A stretch of DNA of 64,000 bases from Ditibartonella apihabitans (GTDB taxonomy: Bacteria > Pseudomonadota > Alphaproteobacteria > Rhizobiales > Rhizobiaceae): positions 930,001 through 994,000 of the forward strand of contig NZ_CP015820.1 of the NCBI RefSeq assembly GCF_002007485.1. The letters are read 5' to 3'. How positions within the stretch are numbered: position 1 is the first letter of the stretch; every line of letters starts with the position of its first letter. A model generated the notes under the pieces. That model was not told the origin of the DNA. It made no database searches and saw only the letters and a list, made by a program, of their open reading frames with translations. This document shows positions 19,317 through 28,405 of this stretch, piece after piece. Position numbers and translations under genes: made by a program.

Positions 19317-19627
19317 TAGTCTATTGCTGCTCGCCTGAATTTTATTGAATTGGAAAACCCCACCACTTTAACCCATTCAGGGTAGGGACTGCCACTTTTT
19401 TTTCCAGATAAATGCGCTTTTATGCGGTCGGATCAATTTTTTACAAAGGCTTTTGCTGTTGTGTCGATAGGATTATCCTATGTAGCGTAAATCCGGAAAG
19501 CGCATTTCGAACGCCGAAAACGCTTGATATATCCGGATATATAGCATTTTCCGATAGATCAGACCGGATTGTCCAATATCGGATTGCCCAATATTGAGCA
19601 AAACAGGGGAAACCGACTTTGCACAGG
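19317..19627. other. Intergenic region upstream of dnaB
   Basis: 311 bp between dnaB (start) and the end of cfa, both on the minus strand. It should carry the dnaB promoter and the cfa transcript end. The only structure noticed is a 15-bp tandem duplication at 19566-19595. No frame looks coding. Confidence 0.45.
19566..19595. repeat. Imperfect 15-bp tandem repeat (2 copies)
   Basis: GGATTGTCCAATATC (19566-19580) is followed directly by GGATTGCCCAATATT (19581-19595), 13 of 15 bases identical. It sits just past the end of the cfa gene. Possibly a local slippage duplication; a protein-binding role is conceivable but unsupported. Confidence 0.5.
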
Positions 19628-20986
19628 CTATTTCTTGTCTTTTTGAGAGGTCGTTGTCTTGCGGCGCGACTTGGGCGCTTGGGAAGTGGCACCATCACCT
19701 TTTTTTTCAACAGTTTTTGTCGCGGATTTTACATTGCCTTCGGATTTTTCAAGATTGGGGTCGGCATCAATTTTTTTGAGTCTGGCTTCTTCCTCGCCAA
19801 TGTAATCACGTGTCAAGGGGACCGCATCCTGCTTGTGAGCGAGCTGGATCTGGAAAACCATCATGCCTTGCCAGCGGAAAGCGCTTTCTGATGCCGCAAG
19901 ATAAAATTCCCACATCCGGCAAAAACGTTCGTCATAAAGTGCCTTGGCTTCGTCCCAATGTGCAAGAAAAGCTTCGCGCCAAGCTTTCAATGTTTCGGCA
20001 TAATGCAAACGCAATATTTCTATATCGGTGATAATCAGACCGCTTTTTTCAATAACGGGAATGACTTCCGATAATGAGGGAATATAGCCACCGGGGAAAA
20101 TATATTTGGCAATCCACGGATTGGTAGCACCCGGTTCACCGGAACGGCCAATCGAGTGGAGAACAAAACGTCCATCCGGCTTCAACAATCTTTTGACGTG
20201 GTCGAAATATTCTTTGTAATGGCCGATACCGACATGTTCGAACATACCCACCGAGACGATTTTATCAAAAGCATCATCAAGCTTGCGATAGTCGAGCAGC
20301 AAAAATTTGGCTTTATCTTGTAGTCCCATATCTTTGGCGCGCTGGTTGGCGATACCATGCTGTTCATGAGAAAGCGTGACACCTGTGACATTTGCACCAA
20401 GAACCCGTGCGAAATAAAGTCCCAATCCGCCCCAGCCGCAACCGATATCGAGAAGTTTCTCGTTTTCTTTTACCTGAAGCTTTGCCGCCAGATGGCGCTT
20501 TTTTGCAAGTTGTGCTTCGCCAAGGCTGACATTCGGATTTTCAAAGTAACCGCAGGAATACTGGCGATCGGGATCAAGAAACATCTCGTAAAGTTTGCCG
20601 GACAGATCATAATGGTGTTCGACGTTTTTTGCCGAACGACGTAACGTATTCATCTGTACGAATCGTTTTGTCGCCGTGCGAATGAAGGAAAATGCTTTCA
20701 TCCACAATTGGTTTTCTGCGATCGGACCCGTGCTTTCGAAGATTGTCTCCAGCAACGAATAAATATCGCCTTTAATAAACTCGAACCCGCCATTCATGTA
20801 GGCTTCGCCCAGTTTCAAAGCAGGGTCGAGAGCAACTTCGCGTTCCCATTTTGCTGATGTAAAGCGTATTTGAATTGGCTTGCCCGTCTGGTCACCGAAC
20901 TGGTATGTGACCCCTCGTGAATCGGTAATTGTCAAATTACCTTTCGTAATAATGTGGCTGGCAGCCGTCTTCAATAAAGCAAACAT
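19628..20986 (-). CDS. cfa: Cyclopropane-fatty-acyl-phospholipid synthase family methyltransferase
   Basis: Adds a methylene group from S-adenosylmethionine across cis double bonds of membrane phospholipid acyl chains. 452 residues: N-terminal lipid-binding domain (1-120), then the class I methyltransferase fold with SAM loop DIGCGWGG (180-187), HYDLSG at 125-130 and the bicarbonate/active-site region GMFEHVG. Relatives end near residue 405; the extra 46 residues here are rich in Lys, Ser, Thr and Glu and look disordered. It is probably a single transcription unit, since a strong terminator lies upstream. Confidence 0.92.
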   Translation of the reverse strand: MFALLKTAASHIITKGNLTITDSRGVTYQFGDQTGKPIQIRFTSAKWEREVALDPALKLGEAYMNGGFEFIKGDIYSLLETIFESTGPIAENQLWMKAFSFIRTATKRFVQMNTLRRSAKNVEHHYDLSGKLYEMFLDPDRQYSCGYFENPNVSLGEAQLAKKRHLAAKLQVKENEKLLDIGCGWGGLGLYFARVLGANVTGVTLSHEQHGIANQRAKDMGLQDKAKFLLLDYRKLDDAFDKIVSVGMFEHVGIGHYKEYFDHVKRLLKPDGRFVLHSIGRSGEPGATNPWIAKYIFPGGYIPSLSEVIPVIEKSGLIITDIEILRLHYAETLKAWREAFLAHWDEAKALYDERFCRMWEFYLAASESAFRWQGMMVFQIQLAHKQDAVPLTRDYIGEEEARLKKIDADPNLEKSEGNVKSATKTVEKKGDGATSQAPKSRRKTTTSQKDKK

Positions 20987-21102
20987 CTATCGAGTCCCAT
21001 CTTTCAATCAATAATTTGGCCGACTTTTATGCACAAACAAGCGTCTATCAAAGTTCACGAAAATCTATTCCGTCCAACGTGGCGTTTATAGTGCCAATTT
21101 GT

Positions 21103-21133
21103 AAAAAAAACACCCGACCAGAAGATCGGGTGT
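21103..21133 (-). terminator. Intrinsic terminator of the rpsF-rpsR-rplI operon
   Basis: On the minus strand ACACCCGA, an 8-nt loop and TCGGGTGT form a perfect GC-rich stem followed directly by eight T. It lies about 100 bp after the rplI stop. On the plus strand the stem is followed by a T-run a few bases further, so it may work both ways. Confidence 0.88.
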
Positions 21134-21231
21134 GTTCATTTTTTTTTGACATGTCAAGGAACAACTGTTCCAAATTACTGGGGCAGTGCGTCGCACTTAT
21201 AACAATTGTGTCCCGATAAGCTGGTAAATGC

Positions 21232-21840
21232 TTATTCGGCTTCTTTTTCCTCGGCCTTTTCCTCAGCCTTTTTCTCGGCTTCGTGTTCGGCACCTTCCTC
21301 GTCGAAAACTTCTTCCGAGAGCGGTTTTTCCTCAATGCCATAGATTGCTTCGATCGAAGTCAAATCTTCACCGGCAGCCTGACGTTCGGCTTCTTCGGCA
21401 GAACGGGCAATATTGACGGTCACATTAACCTGTACTTCAGGGTGAAGATTAACCGCAACATTATGAAGGCCGATTGTTTTGATCGGGTGATTAAGTTCAA
21501 CCTGCGTGCGAATAATTGTGAAACCTTCCGAAGTGATAATATCGGCAATGTCACGGGTCGAAACAGAACCATAAAGCTGTCCGGTTTCACCGGCAGAGCG
21601 GATAACAACGAATGTCTTGCCGTCAAGCTTGTCGGCAACCTGTTGGGCTTCGCTCTTGCGTTCAAGATTGCGGGCTTCGAGCTGTGCTCTCTCGTTTTCG
21701 AATTTCTTTTTGTTGGCCTCGTTGGCACGCAAGGCTTTTCCCTGCGGGAAAAGGAAATTGCGGGCAAAGCCGTCTTTCACAGAGACAGTATCACCCATTT
21801 GGCCGAGACGGGCAATGCGTTCGAGTAGTATAACATCCAT
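21232..21840 (-). CDS. rplI: 50S ribosomal protein L9
   Basis: 202 residues. The N-terminal rRNA-binding domain ([28 protein letters not shown]) is followed by the long connecting helix and the C-terminal domain ([21 protein letters not shown]). E. coli L9 has 149 residues; here an extra C-terminal tail of about 45 residues is almost wholly Glu, Ala and Lys, as in other Rhizobiales. Last gene of the S6-S18-DUF2232-L9 operon. Confidence 0.96.
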   Translation of the reverse strand: MDVILLERIARLGQMGDTVSVKDGFARNFLFPQGKALRANEANKKKFENERAQLEARNLERKSEAQQVADKLDGKTFVVIRSAGETGQLYGSVSTRDIADIITSEGFTIIRTQVELNHPIKTIGLHNVAVNLHPEVQVNVTVNIARSAEEAERQAAGEDLTSIEAIYGIEEKPLSEEVFDEEGAEHEAEKKAEEKAEEKEAE

Positions 21841-21862
21841 TTTGAATTCCTTTCAGCTGCAT

Positions 21863-22843
21863 TTATTGTTTGGGTTGGCCGTGTTGACGGCTCACTTGAA
21901 TGGTTGTCCAGATTCCCATCAGAAGAAGAATGAGCGATACCGGAACAGCGAATATGAAAGTGCAAAGGGCAATATAGACGAATCCCAATATAAAAATGCG
22001 TCCACTAATGCCGCGTGTCAGATTGTGTAAATAGGCAAGTCCGGTCATCGAAATTGCCAATGTAAAAGTCGTGTTGAAGACCAATGCACACAGATTGAGA
22101 AATGTCCCCAATTGGAAAAACGTGGCGCCAAAGGCGACAATAAAAATGATCAGTGCAGGCAATGGCAGACGAAATTTTTTCGGCCAGTCATCGCGCGGGC
22201 GGGCGAGCCGTTTCATGCGTTGTGCACCGACAAGCGCAAAATACAAATTTCCGGTTAGAAAGAGCACCCCGTAAGTGGCCAGACTACTCGATAACAATGG
22301 AACGATATTGTTTACCAGAAAGTCGTGGAAGGTGACGATGTCGGCCTCGCTTGCAGAATTGGTTTCACGCAAGGAATTTGTGACGAAACTTGCAATTTCA
22401 CCGGCAATGATCGGCGTGGTCGGGTTATTGTATAAGATTGTGCCAATGAAAACACATATAATAGAGATAAAGCCGGTCAACAAAAATATGACTGACGAAA
22501 GCGGATACCATTTGATGGCATGACCATCCTCGTCCATTTCGGCAAGCCCTAATAGCCAGGATGCATAGACGGCGGGAAGGAAAAACAGCAATGTAAAGCC
22601 AAGCCCGATATAGAAATTTTGCGCAAATATCAGAACGATTGCTGCTGTAACAAGAGAAATGATGCTGGCAGCCGTGCCCCAACCAAAGGCCACGATGAAA
22701 ATCGGTAGCGACATAAAGCAACCGAGTAACAATGCAAATGGCGGGAAAACCGTAAAAAAGCTCATAATAGCCGTTGCAAGGACAGCAGCAAACAGCCCGC
22801 CCAAAATACCTGCCGGAAATGTATACGATTTTTTTTGAAACAT
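21863..22843 (-). CDS. DUF2232 family integral membrane protein
   Basis: 326 residues with about eight to nine hydrophobic helices across the whole length and a short charged loop (QRMKRLARPRDDWPKKFR). It resembles the DUF2232 (YybS-like) family found between rpsR and rplI in Rhizobiales. Some members resemble energy-coupling-factor substrate binding proteins, but no function is established. It begins about 120 bp after rpsR, past a likely attenuating terminator, and ends 22 bp before rplI. Confidence 0.82.
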   Translation of the reverse strand: MFQKKSYTFPAGILGGLFAAVLATAIMSFFTVFPPFALLLGCFMSLPIFIVAFGWGTAASIISLVTAAIVLIFAQNFYIGLGFTLLFFLPAVYASWLLGLAEMDEDGHAIKWYPLSSVIFLLTGFISIICVFIGTILYNNPTTPIIAGEIASFVTNSLRETNSASEADIVTFHDFLVNNIVPLLSSSLATYGVLFLTGNLYFALVGAQRMKRLARPRDDWPKKFRLPLPALIIFIVAFGATFFQLGTFLNLCALVFNTTFTLAISMTGLAYLHNLTRGISGRIFILGFVYIALCTFIFAVPVSLILLLMGIWTTIQVSRQHGQPKQ

Positions 22844-22928
22844 TGATTCGCTGTCCTGCCTTTGCAGTTAGGGGCTAAGATGACTGCTCCAACTCCGGTT
22901 TTATTTGAACCTGCACCGAAAGCAGGGG

Positions 22929-22953
22929 AAAAGCAGCCGGTCAAGCCGGCTGC
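22929..22953 (-). terminator. Terminator/attenuator hairpin after rpsR
   Basis: GCAGCCGG (22933-22940) and CCGGCTGC (22946-22953) are exact reverse complements with a 5-nt loop; on the minus strand the stem is followed by TTTTCCCC. The weak T-run suggests partial termination, lowering transcription into the DUF2232 and rplI genes relative to S6 and S18. Confidence 0.55.
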
Positions 22954-22962
22954 CAAAATTAC

Positions 22963-23211
22963 TTATTTCACAACATAAGGCAGAAGGCCAAGGAAACGGG
23001 CGCGCTTGATGGCTTTTGCCAATTCACGCTGTTTTTTCTGGCTCACTGCAGTAATGCGTGAAGGAACGATCTTGCCGCGCTCGGAAATATAGCGCTGAAG
23101 AAGTTTCACATCCTTATAGTCGATCTTTGGTGCGTTCGGACCTGAAAACGGGCAGGTCTTGCGACGGCGATGGAAAGGACGACGGGTTGGAATCTGACTA
23201 ATATCAACCAT
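22963..23211 (-). CDS. rpsR: 30S ribosomal protein S18
   Basis: 82 residues, strongly basic, with the S18 core [19 protein letters not shown] and PSRITAV. The N-terminus carries [16 protein letters not shown]18 binds the 30S platform as a dimer with S6. Its ATG shares one base with the end of rpsF, so the two are made in equal amounts. Confidence 0.97.
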   Translation of the reverse strand: MVDISQIPTRRPFHRRRKTCPFSGPNAPKIDYKDVKLLQRYISERGKIVPSRITAVSQKKQRELAKAIKRARFLGLLPYVVK

Positions 23212-23621
23212 TATTCATCTCCTTCATTATTGTCATCATCGCGTGAGCGACGCGAACGACGGGGACGCTCGTCATCTTTACCATAACGATCATCACGGTC
23301 ACGGCGGGATAGCATAGCTGACTGGCCTTCCTCAAGCTCGTGAACGCGAATGGTCATATAACGGAGAATGTCTTCATTGATGCGCATCTGACGTTCAACT
23401 TCTGCAATGGCTGCAGCGGGAGCGTCAATATTCATCAAAGTGTAATAGGCTTTGCGATTCTTGCGAATACGATAGGTGAGGGTGCGTAATCCCCAATTTT
23501 CAATACGCCCGACTTTACCGCCATTGGCCTCGATAACGCCCTTGTAGAGTTCTACAAGCTGGTCAACCTGTTGCGGTGCAATATCCTGTCGGGCAAGGAA
23601 CACATGTTCATAAAGAGCCAT
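23211..23621 (-). CDS. rpsF: 30S ribosomal protein S6
   Basis: 136 residues: the usual ferredoxin-like S6 domain ([41 protein letters not shown]; about 1-95) plus a basic/acidic tail rich in Arg and Asp (about 100-136), which is common in alphaproteobacteria. AAAGG lies seven bases before the ATG. First gene of the ribosomal operon, with a structured leader upstream. Confidence 0.97.
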   Translation of the reverse strand: MALYEHVFLARQDIAPQQVDQLVELYKGVIEANGGKVGRIENWGLRTLTYRIRKNRKAYYTLMNIDAPAAAIAEVERQMRINEDILRYMTIRVHELEEGQSAMLSRRDRDDRYGKDDERPRRSRRSRDDDNNEGDE

Positions 23622-23958
23622 TGTTTTGCCTTTCTTCGGTTAATCTTTGTCGACTTCTAGCGCAGAGCCTCTGCGACTTGCCTTTTCGGTAAACCCGAAG
23701 AAGAAAGGACGCGTGTTTCGAGACATTCGAGAGCGGAGACACGGGAGGCTTGAAACATTAATGTTTCCTGTCGCTTGAAAACGCGACCCTCCGTTCAACC
23801 CCCGGCCAAATGCCGACAATGAACGGGCGGTTTCTACAGTCATTTTGTAAAAATAGCAAGAAGGAAGCGGTTGAAAACTGTTTTTTATTTGGAAGAATGA
23901 TGATGTCGATATATGAGTGGCGAAATTGCAAACTGCCAAAATTCGGAGTTAGGCCAAA
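23622..23958. other. Divergent promoter region of rpsF and the PAP2 gene
   Basis: 337 bp separating rpsF (minus) and the PAP2 phosphatase (plus). It should hold the strong ribosomal-protein promoter. The part next to rpsF can fold (see 23633-23700). No gene seen. Confidence 0.5.
23633..23700 (-). promoter_or_regulatory. Possible structured leader of rpsF
   Basis: On the minus strand CTTCGGGTT (starting at 23700) can pair, with one bulged G, with AACCGAAG (ending at 23633), enclosing a hairpin CGCAGA-GGC-TCTGCG. S6:S18 is known to bind a conserved leader element containing an unpaired CCG in many bacteria; TACCGAAAAGG lies inside the stem-closed region. Whether this is that autoregulatory element is a guess. 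Confidence 0.3.
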
Positions 23959-24543
23959 ATGGCATTTCTGGAAAATATCGATATTCTCATTTTCAACTTT
24001 CTCGCTGCAACGCCTCAAACCCCGACAATTATGGCATATTTCGGGATAATTTGCGCAAAATTCCTGATTTATTTCATCCCCTTTCATTTGATAATATTGT
24101 GGTTTCTGGGAGGGCGCGGAGAACGCCAGACTGCGCTTGCAATTTCCTTCGCCGTCGTGATCGGTTTATTTTTTAGTTTCGTTATAGGACATTTGTGCTA
24201 TCGACCCCGCCCATTTGTGGCCGGAATCGCGAAAGCTCTGATAGAACATAAAGAAAATGCCTCGTTTCCCAGTAATCACGCGCTAATTTTCACAATTTAC
24301 GTAACCTCTCTTTATTTCTATCGCTATAAGCACGTCGCGCGATTTGGGCTTGTAATCGGATTATTGACGTGTTGGGCACGCATTTTTACAGCTGTGCATT
24401 ATCCGTCGGATATTCTGGGCGGTGTAGTTCTTGGACTTGTTATCGCAATGTTTGTCATTCATATTGTTATGCCATTTGTTCCCAAATTTGTTTATCAGTT
24501 ACCTTATTCACCAAAAGGAAGAGGAACGGATTTGGATGTCTAG
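23959..24543 (+). CDS. PAP2 family membrane phosphatase (undecaprenyl-diphosphatase BcrC-like)
   Basis: 194 residues with five to six membrane helices. All three parts of the acid phosphatase signature are visible: CYRPRPF, SFPSNHA, and ARIFTAVHYPSDI, with the catalytic His residues. Proteins of this size and spacing dephosphorylate undecaprenyl diphosphate outside the inner membrane to recycle the cell-wall lipid carrier; phosphatidate or phosphatidylglycerophosphate are other possible substrates. It lies ahead of the fab cluster but is probably independent. Confidence 0.87.
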   Translation: MAFLENIDILIFNFLAATPQTPTIMAYFGIICAKFLIYFIPFHLIILWFLGGRGERQTALAISFAVVIGLFFSFVIGHLCYRPRPFVAGIAKALIEHKENASFPSNHALIFTIYVTSLYFYRYKHVARFGLVIGLLTCWARIFTAVHYPSDILGGVVLGLVIAMFVIHIVMPFVPKFVYQLPYSPKGRGTDLDV

Positions 24544-24630
24544 TCAACCATGTCCGGCTTGACTTTTGTTGCTTTTATAGGCCAAGACCGGATAATATTT
24601 GTTTTTTTTTGAACCAAGGAGTGCACTCTA

Positions 24631-25575
24631 GTGGTTTATGCATTTACTTTCCCCGGTCAGGGGAGTCAGTCCGTTGGTATGGGGAAAGCGCTAGCGGAGC
24701 AGTTTGCCGAAGCACGGGCTGTATTTGAAGAGGTAGACGATGCATTGGGCGAGAAGCTGTCGTCTGTCATGTTCGAAGGACCTGAAGATGTGCTGACTTT
24801 GACAGCCAATGCACAACCGGCACTAATGGCGGTTTCCATGGCTGTTATCAAGGTGCTGGAAAAAAACGGCCTCGATTTGAAATCCAAAGTATCGTTCGTG
24901 GCGGGGCATTCTTTAGGGGAATATTCGGCGCTCTGCGCTGCCGGAACGTTCAGTCTTGCCGATACTGCGCGTCTCTTGAGAATTCGTGGAAACGCTATGC
25001 AGGCAGCTGTGGCTGTAGGCGAGGGCGCAATGGCAGCAATTATCGGTCTTGAAGAAGAAGTCGTTTCGGAAATTTGTAGTTCGGTTCTGGGCGAGGGGAT
25101 TTGCGAAATTGCCAATGACAATGGTGGTGGTCAACTGGTTATTTCGGGAGCTACAAAAGCCGTTAATGCAGCGGTAAAGCTTGCAACCGAAAAAGGAGCA
25201 AAAAGAGCAATTCTTCTTTCGGTTTCTGCGCCGTTCCATTCAAGCTTGATGCAACCGGCTGCAGATGCGATGCATGATGCACTTCTTGACGTCAATAAAT
25301 TGGCGCCGGTCGTTCCTGTTATTCCAAACGTTTCTGTAGAACCGGAAACAGATCCTGAAAAAATAATCGAGTTGTTGGTTCGTCAGGTAACAGGCCGTGT
25401 CAGGTGGCGTGAAACCATCGAATGGTTTGCGGCCCATCATGTCGATACGCTTTTTGAAATTGGTTCCGGTAAAGTGCTGACCGGGCTTGCAAGAAGAATA
25501 GACCGTAATCTGAATGGCATGACGGTCGGCACTGCGGAAGAAATAGAAAATGCGCTGAAAGCGCTAGGGGTATAA
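24631..25575 (+). CDS. fabD: Malonyl-CoA:ACP transacylase
   Basis: Transfers malonyl from CoA to acyl carrier protein. 314 residues starting with GTG at 24631; AAGGAG nine bases upstream supports this start. The family motif GQGSQ is at 9-13, the nucleophile Ser94 lies in AGHSLGEYSA, and the catalytic His203 is in APFHSSLM. First gene of the cluster fabD-fabG-acpP-fabF, the order usual for Rhizobiales. Confidence 0.96.
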   Translation: MVYAFTFPGQGSQSVGMGKALAEQFAEARAVFEEVDDALGEKLSSVMFEGPEDVLTLTANAQPALMAVSMAVIKVLEKNGLDLKSKVSFVAGHSLGEYSALCAAGTFSLADTARLLRIRGNAMQAAVAVGEGAMAAIIGLEEEVVSEICSSVLGEGICEIANDNGGGQLVISGATKAVNAAVKLATEKGAKRAILLSVSAPFHSSLMQPAADAMHDALLDVNKLAPVVPVIPNVSVEPETDPEKIIELLVRQVTGRVRWRETIEWFAAHHVDTLFEIGSGKVLTGLARRIDRNLNGMTVGTAEEIENALKALGV

Positions 25576-25590
25576 TCAGGGAATTTGACA

Positions 25591-26328
25591 ATGTTTGATT
25601 TTAAAGGGCGCAAAGCGCTTGTAACCGGAGCAACCGGCGGCATTGGAGAAGCAATTGCTCGTCAACTCCATGAACGTGGCGCTATTGTTGGACTTCATGG
25701 TACGCGTGAAGAAAAGCTTAAAAGTCTTGCTGAAGATCTGGGTGACAATTGTTTTGTTTTTCCCGCCAATCTGTCGGAACGTGAAGAGATCGCCAAATTG
25801 GCTGAAAAAGCCGAAAGCGAGATGGAAGGGATCGATATTCTGGTCAATAATGCCGGGATTACCCGTGACGGGCTTTTTGTGCGAATGAGTGACAAAGATT
25901 GGGATGATGTACTGGCGGTTAATCTGACCGCCGTATTTCTTCTCACACGCGCCCTAACGCATCCGATGATGCGCCGGCGCTATGGTCGTATTATTAATAT
26001 TTCTTCTATTGTCGGCGTTATCGGCAATCCTGGGCAAACAAACTACTGTGCAACAAAAGCCGGAGTTATCGGATTCTCGAAATCCTTGGCGCAGGAAATT
26101 GCAAGTCGTAATGTAACTGTCAACTGTATTGCTCCAGGCTTCATTGAGTCGGCCATGACCGATAAGCTCAACGATAAACAGAAAGAGACAATTATGTCGG
26201 CTATTCCGATGAGAAGAATGGGGACAAGTAAAGATGTGGCGGCGGCGGCAATTTATCTTGCAAGCGATGAAGCTGCATTTGTTACCGGCCAGACATTACA
26301 CGTAAACGGTGGTATGGCTATGATCTAA
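25591..26328 (+). CDS. fabG: 3-oxoacyl-ACP reductase
   Basis: NADPH-dependent reduction of 3-oxoacyl-ACP in fatty acid elongation. A 245-residue SDR: cofactor loop TGATGGIG (12-19), NNAG (87-90), catalytic Ser138/139, Tyr152 and Lys156 (YCATK), and the C-terminal VTGQTLHVNGGMAMI typical of FabG. AGGGA lies nine bases before the ATG at 25591. Follows fabD by 15 bp. Confidence 0.96.
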   Translation: MFDFKGRKALVTGATGGIGEAIARQLHERGAIVGLHGTREEKLKSLAEDLGDNCFVFPANLSEREEIAKLAEKAESEMEGIDILVNNAGITRDGLFVRMSDKDWDDVLAVNLTAVFLLTRALTHPMMRRRYGRIINISSIVGVIGNPGQTNYCATKAGVIGFSKSLAQEIASRNVTVNCIAPGFIESAMTDKLNDKQKETIMSAIPMRRMGTSKDVAAAAIYLASDEAAFVTGQTLHVNGGMAMI

Positions 26329-26694
26329 TAGAGCTTTGCAACGAGACTCGCATGCATATTCGAAGAAAGCAGGCGAATATTGTCAAAGCGGAAACGCATT
26401 ATTTTATGCCAAGTCTGTGATTTTTTTAATTTTGCTCGAGGAGAAACACAGGATTTTGGCATAAAATTAAAATAAAGACGCGAAATTCGTTAAAATATCT
26501 TTGCGTCTTGGCGCCGAGCATGGTAATTGGCGCCTTTAAGGCCGGTTCATAAAACCGGTTAATCCCTTGAGAGGGATATCCACAGGATGCATTTGAAAAC
26601 CTAAAAATCATAGGTGTAAATGCATCTATTGCTTGATTAGATGAGCCCGTGCCGCTAACCAAGGCAGGGAAACAACAAAAGTCGAGGATCCGAC
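26329..26694. other. Intergenic region fabG-acpP
   Basis: 366 bp, clearly more AT-rich than the flanking genes. It should hold the acpP promoter and its leader. A short inverted repeat CCGGTT/AACCGG is at 26542-26558. No frame looks coding. Confidence 0.45.
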
Positions 26695-26931
26695 ATGAGT
26701 GATACAGCAGAACGCGTCAAGAAAATCGTCATCGAACATCTTGGTGTTGATGCAAATAAAGTAACCGAAAACGCAAGTTTCATTGACGATCTTGGTGCCG
26801 ATAGTCTTGACACCGTAGAATTGGTCATGGCTTTTGAAGAAGAATTCGGTGTAGAAATTCCGGACGACGCTGCCGAAACCATTTTGACCGTTGGCGATGC
26901 AGTCAAGTTTATTGACAAGGCTTCGGCCTGA
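26695..26931 (+). CDS. acpP: Acyl carrier protein
   Basis: 78 residues, strongly acidic, the carrier of growing acyl chains. The phosphopantetheine attachment site is Ser37 in GADSLDTVE. Helix II ([21 protein letters not shown]) is intact. It has its own long upstream region and is followed by a hairpin, consistent with very high, separate expression. Confidence 0.97.
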   Translation: MSDTAERVKKIVIEHLGVDANKVTENASFIDDLGADSLDTVELVMAFEEEFGVEIPDDAAETILTVGDAVKFIDKASA

Positions 26932-26939
26932 TTTCTTTG

Positions 26940-26982
26940 GGAGACAGAAACGATATAAAGTTTTTGTCTCCATTGCTTTTTT
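26940..26982 (+). terminator. Terminator/attenuator between acpP and fabF
   Basis: GGAGACAGAAA (26940-26950) pairs with TTTTTGTCTCC (26961-26971), 11 bp with one G-U pair and a 10-nt loop. ATTGC and a run of six T follow. It lies 9 bp after the acpP stop and would release most acpP transcripts while letting some continue into fabF. Confidence 0.75.
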
Positions 26983-27036
26983 ACTCGTAGAGAACGGGTA
27001 ATCCGGTTTGTTTGTAGAAGATTGGGAATTGGAAGT

Positions 27037-28299
27037 ATGAGACGTGTCGTCATTACCGGTATGGGATTGGTTTCTCCACTGGCCGGCGACGTCGAGCATA
27101 GCTGGAAGCGGCTTCTCGAAGGTAAGAGCGGCGTTCGCCGTGTTACCGAATTTGATGTCGATGATCTTCCGTGTCAAATTGCCGGCCGTATCCCGTTGGG
27201 TGACGGCTCGGATGGCACGTTCAATGCCGATCTTCACATGGAACCCAAGGAACAACGTAAAGTTGATCCGTTTATCCTCTATGCAATGGGAGCGGCGGAC
27301 GAGGCACTTGATGATGCAGGTTGGCATCCAACAAGTGATGAAGATCAGATTCGTACCGGCGTTATGATCGGTTCCGGTATTGGCGGTGTCGAAGGCATTG
27401 TCGAGGCCGGATATACGCTGCGTGATAAAGGGCCAAGGCGCATCTCGCCATTTTTTATTCCAGGCCGTCTTATCAATCTGGCATCCGGTTATGTTTCGAT
27501 AAAACATCAGTTGCGTGGTCCGAACCACGCTGTGGTAACGGCCTGTTCTACCGGTTCTCATGCCATTGGTGATGCCTCACGGCTGATTGCTCTTGATGAT
27601 GCCGATGTTATGCTCGCCGGCGGAACAGAATCGCCCGTCAATCGTATTTCGCTCGCGGGTTTTGCAGCGTGTAAGGCGCTTTCGACAGGCCGCAATAACG
27701 ATCCCGAACATGCGTCACGCCCTTACGATATTGATCGTGACGGATTTGTAATGGGAGAAGGTTCTGCCATCGTCGTTCTGGAAGAACTCGAACACGCGAA
27801 AAAACGTGGGGCAAAAATCTACGCGGAAGTAATCGGCTATGGTTTGTCTGGCGATGCCCATCATATTACTGCGCCATCCGAAAGCGGTGAAGGGGCTGAA
27901 CGTTGTATGCGGGCAGCTATAAAACGTGCCGGCATTGACCCTTCCGAAATTGACTATATCAATGCGCATGGTACGTCTACAATGGCCGACACAATCGAAC
28001 TCGCTGCTGTTGAACGTGTCATGGGAGCACATGCATCCGAAGTTTCGATGTCCTCGACCAAGTCGTCAATAGGCCATCTTTTGGGTGCAGCTGGTGCTGC
28101 GGAAGCTATTTTCAGTGTTCTAGCTATTCGCGATAACATAGCACCTGCTACGATCAATCTCGATCATCCATCTGTCGAGACCAAAATCGATCTCGTGCCG
28201 CACAAACCGCGGGAACGCAAGATAGATACTATTCTATCGAATTCGTTCGGTTTCGGTGGAACCAATGCGTCATTGATCATGCGCCGGTTTTCAAAATAA
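27037..28299 (+). CDS. fabF: Beta-ketoacyl-ACP synthase II
   Basis: Condenses malonyl-ACP with acyl-ACP in fatty acid elongation. 420 residues from the ATG at 27037 (MRRVVITGMGLVSP), which begins as relatives do; a TTG 15 bp upstream is unlikely. The active-site triad is Cys170 (VTACSTGS), the His of NAHGTSTMADTIE and the His of SIGHLLGAAGA. The glycine-rich end (FGFGGTNASL) is intact. Confidence 0.96.
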   Translation: MRRVVITGMGLVSPLAGDVEHSWKRLLEGKSGVRRVTEFDVDDLPCQIAGRIPLGDGSDGTFNADLHMEPKEQRKVDPFILYAMGAADEALDDAGWHPTSDEDQIRTGVMIGSGIGGVEGIVEAGYTLRDKGPRRISPFFIPGRLINLASGYVSIKHQLRGPNHAVVTACSTGSHAIGDASRLIALDDADVMLAGGTESPVNRISLAGFAACKALSTGRNNDPEHASRPYDIDRDGFVMGEGSAIVVLEELEHAKKRGAKIYAEVIGYGLSGDAHHITAPSESGEGAERCMRAAIKRAGIDPSEIDYINAHGTSTMADTIELAAVERVMGAHASEVSMSSTKSSIGHLLGAAGAAEAIFSVLAIRDNIAPATINLDHPSVETKIDLVPHKPRERKIDTILSNSFGFGGTNASLIMRRFSK

Positions 28300-28405
28300 T
28301 AAATGTTGATGTAAATCTACACGATTTGGCACGCCTTGAAATTTCGCCGCAATCTTGAGATAAGTGGAAATGACAAGCCTTTTATAGCAAACAGGATGTG
28401 CGTTT

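Noticed and set aside
26626-27561. A 311-codon minus-strand frame opposite acpP and fabF
   Set aside because: It spans two certain genes and their spacer on the other strand and resembles no family.
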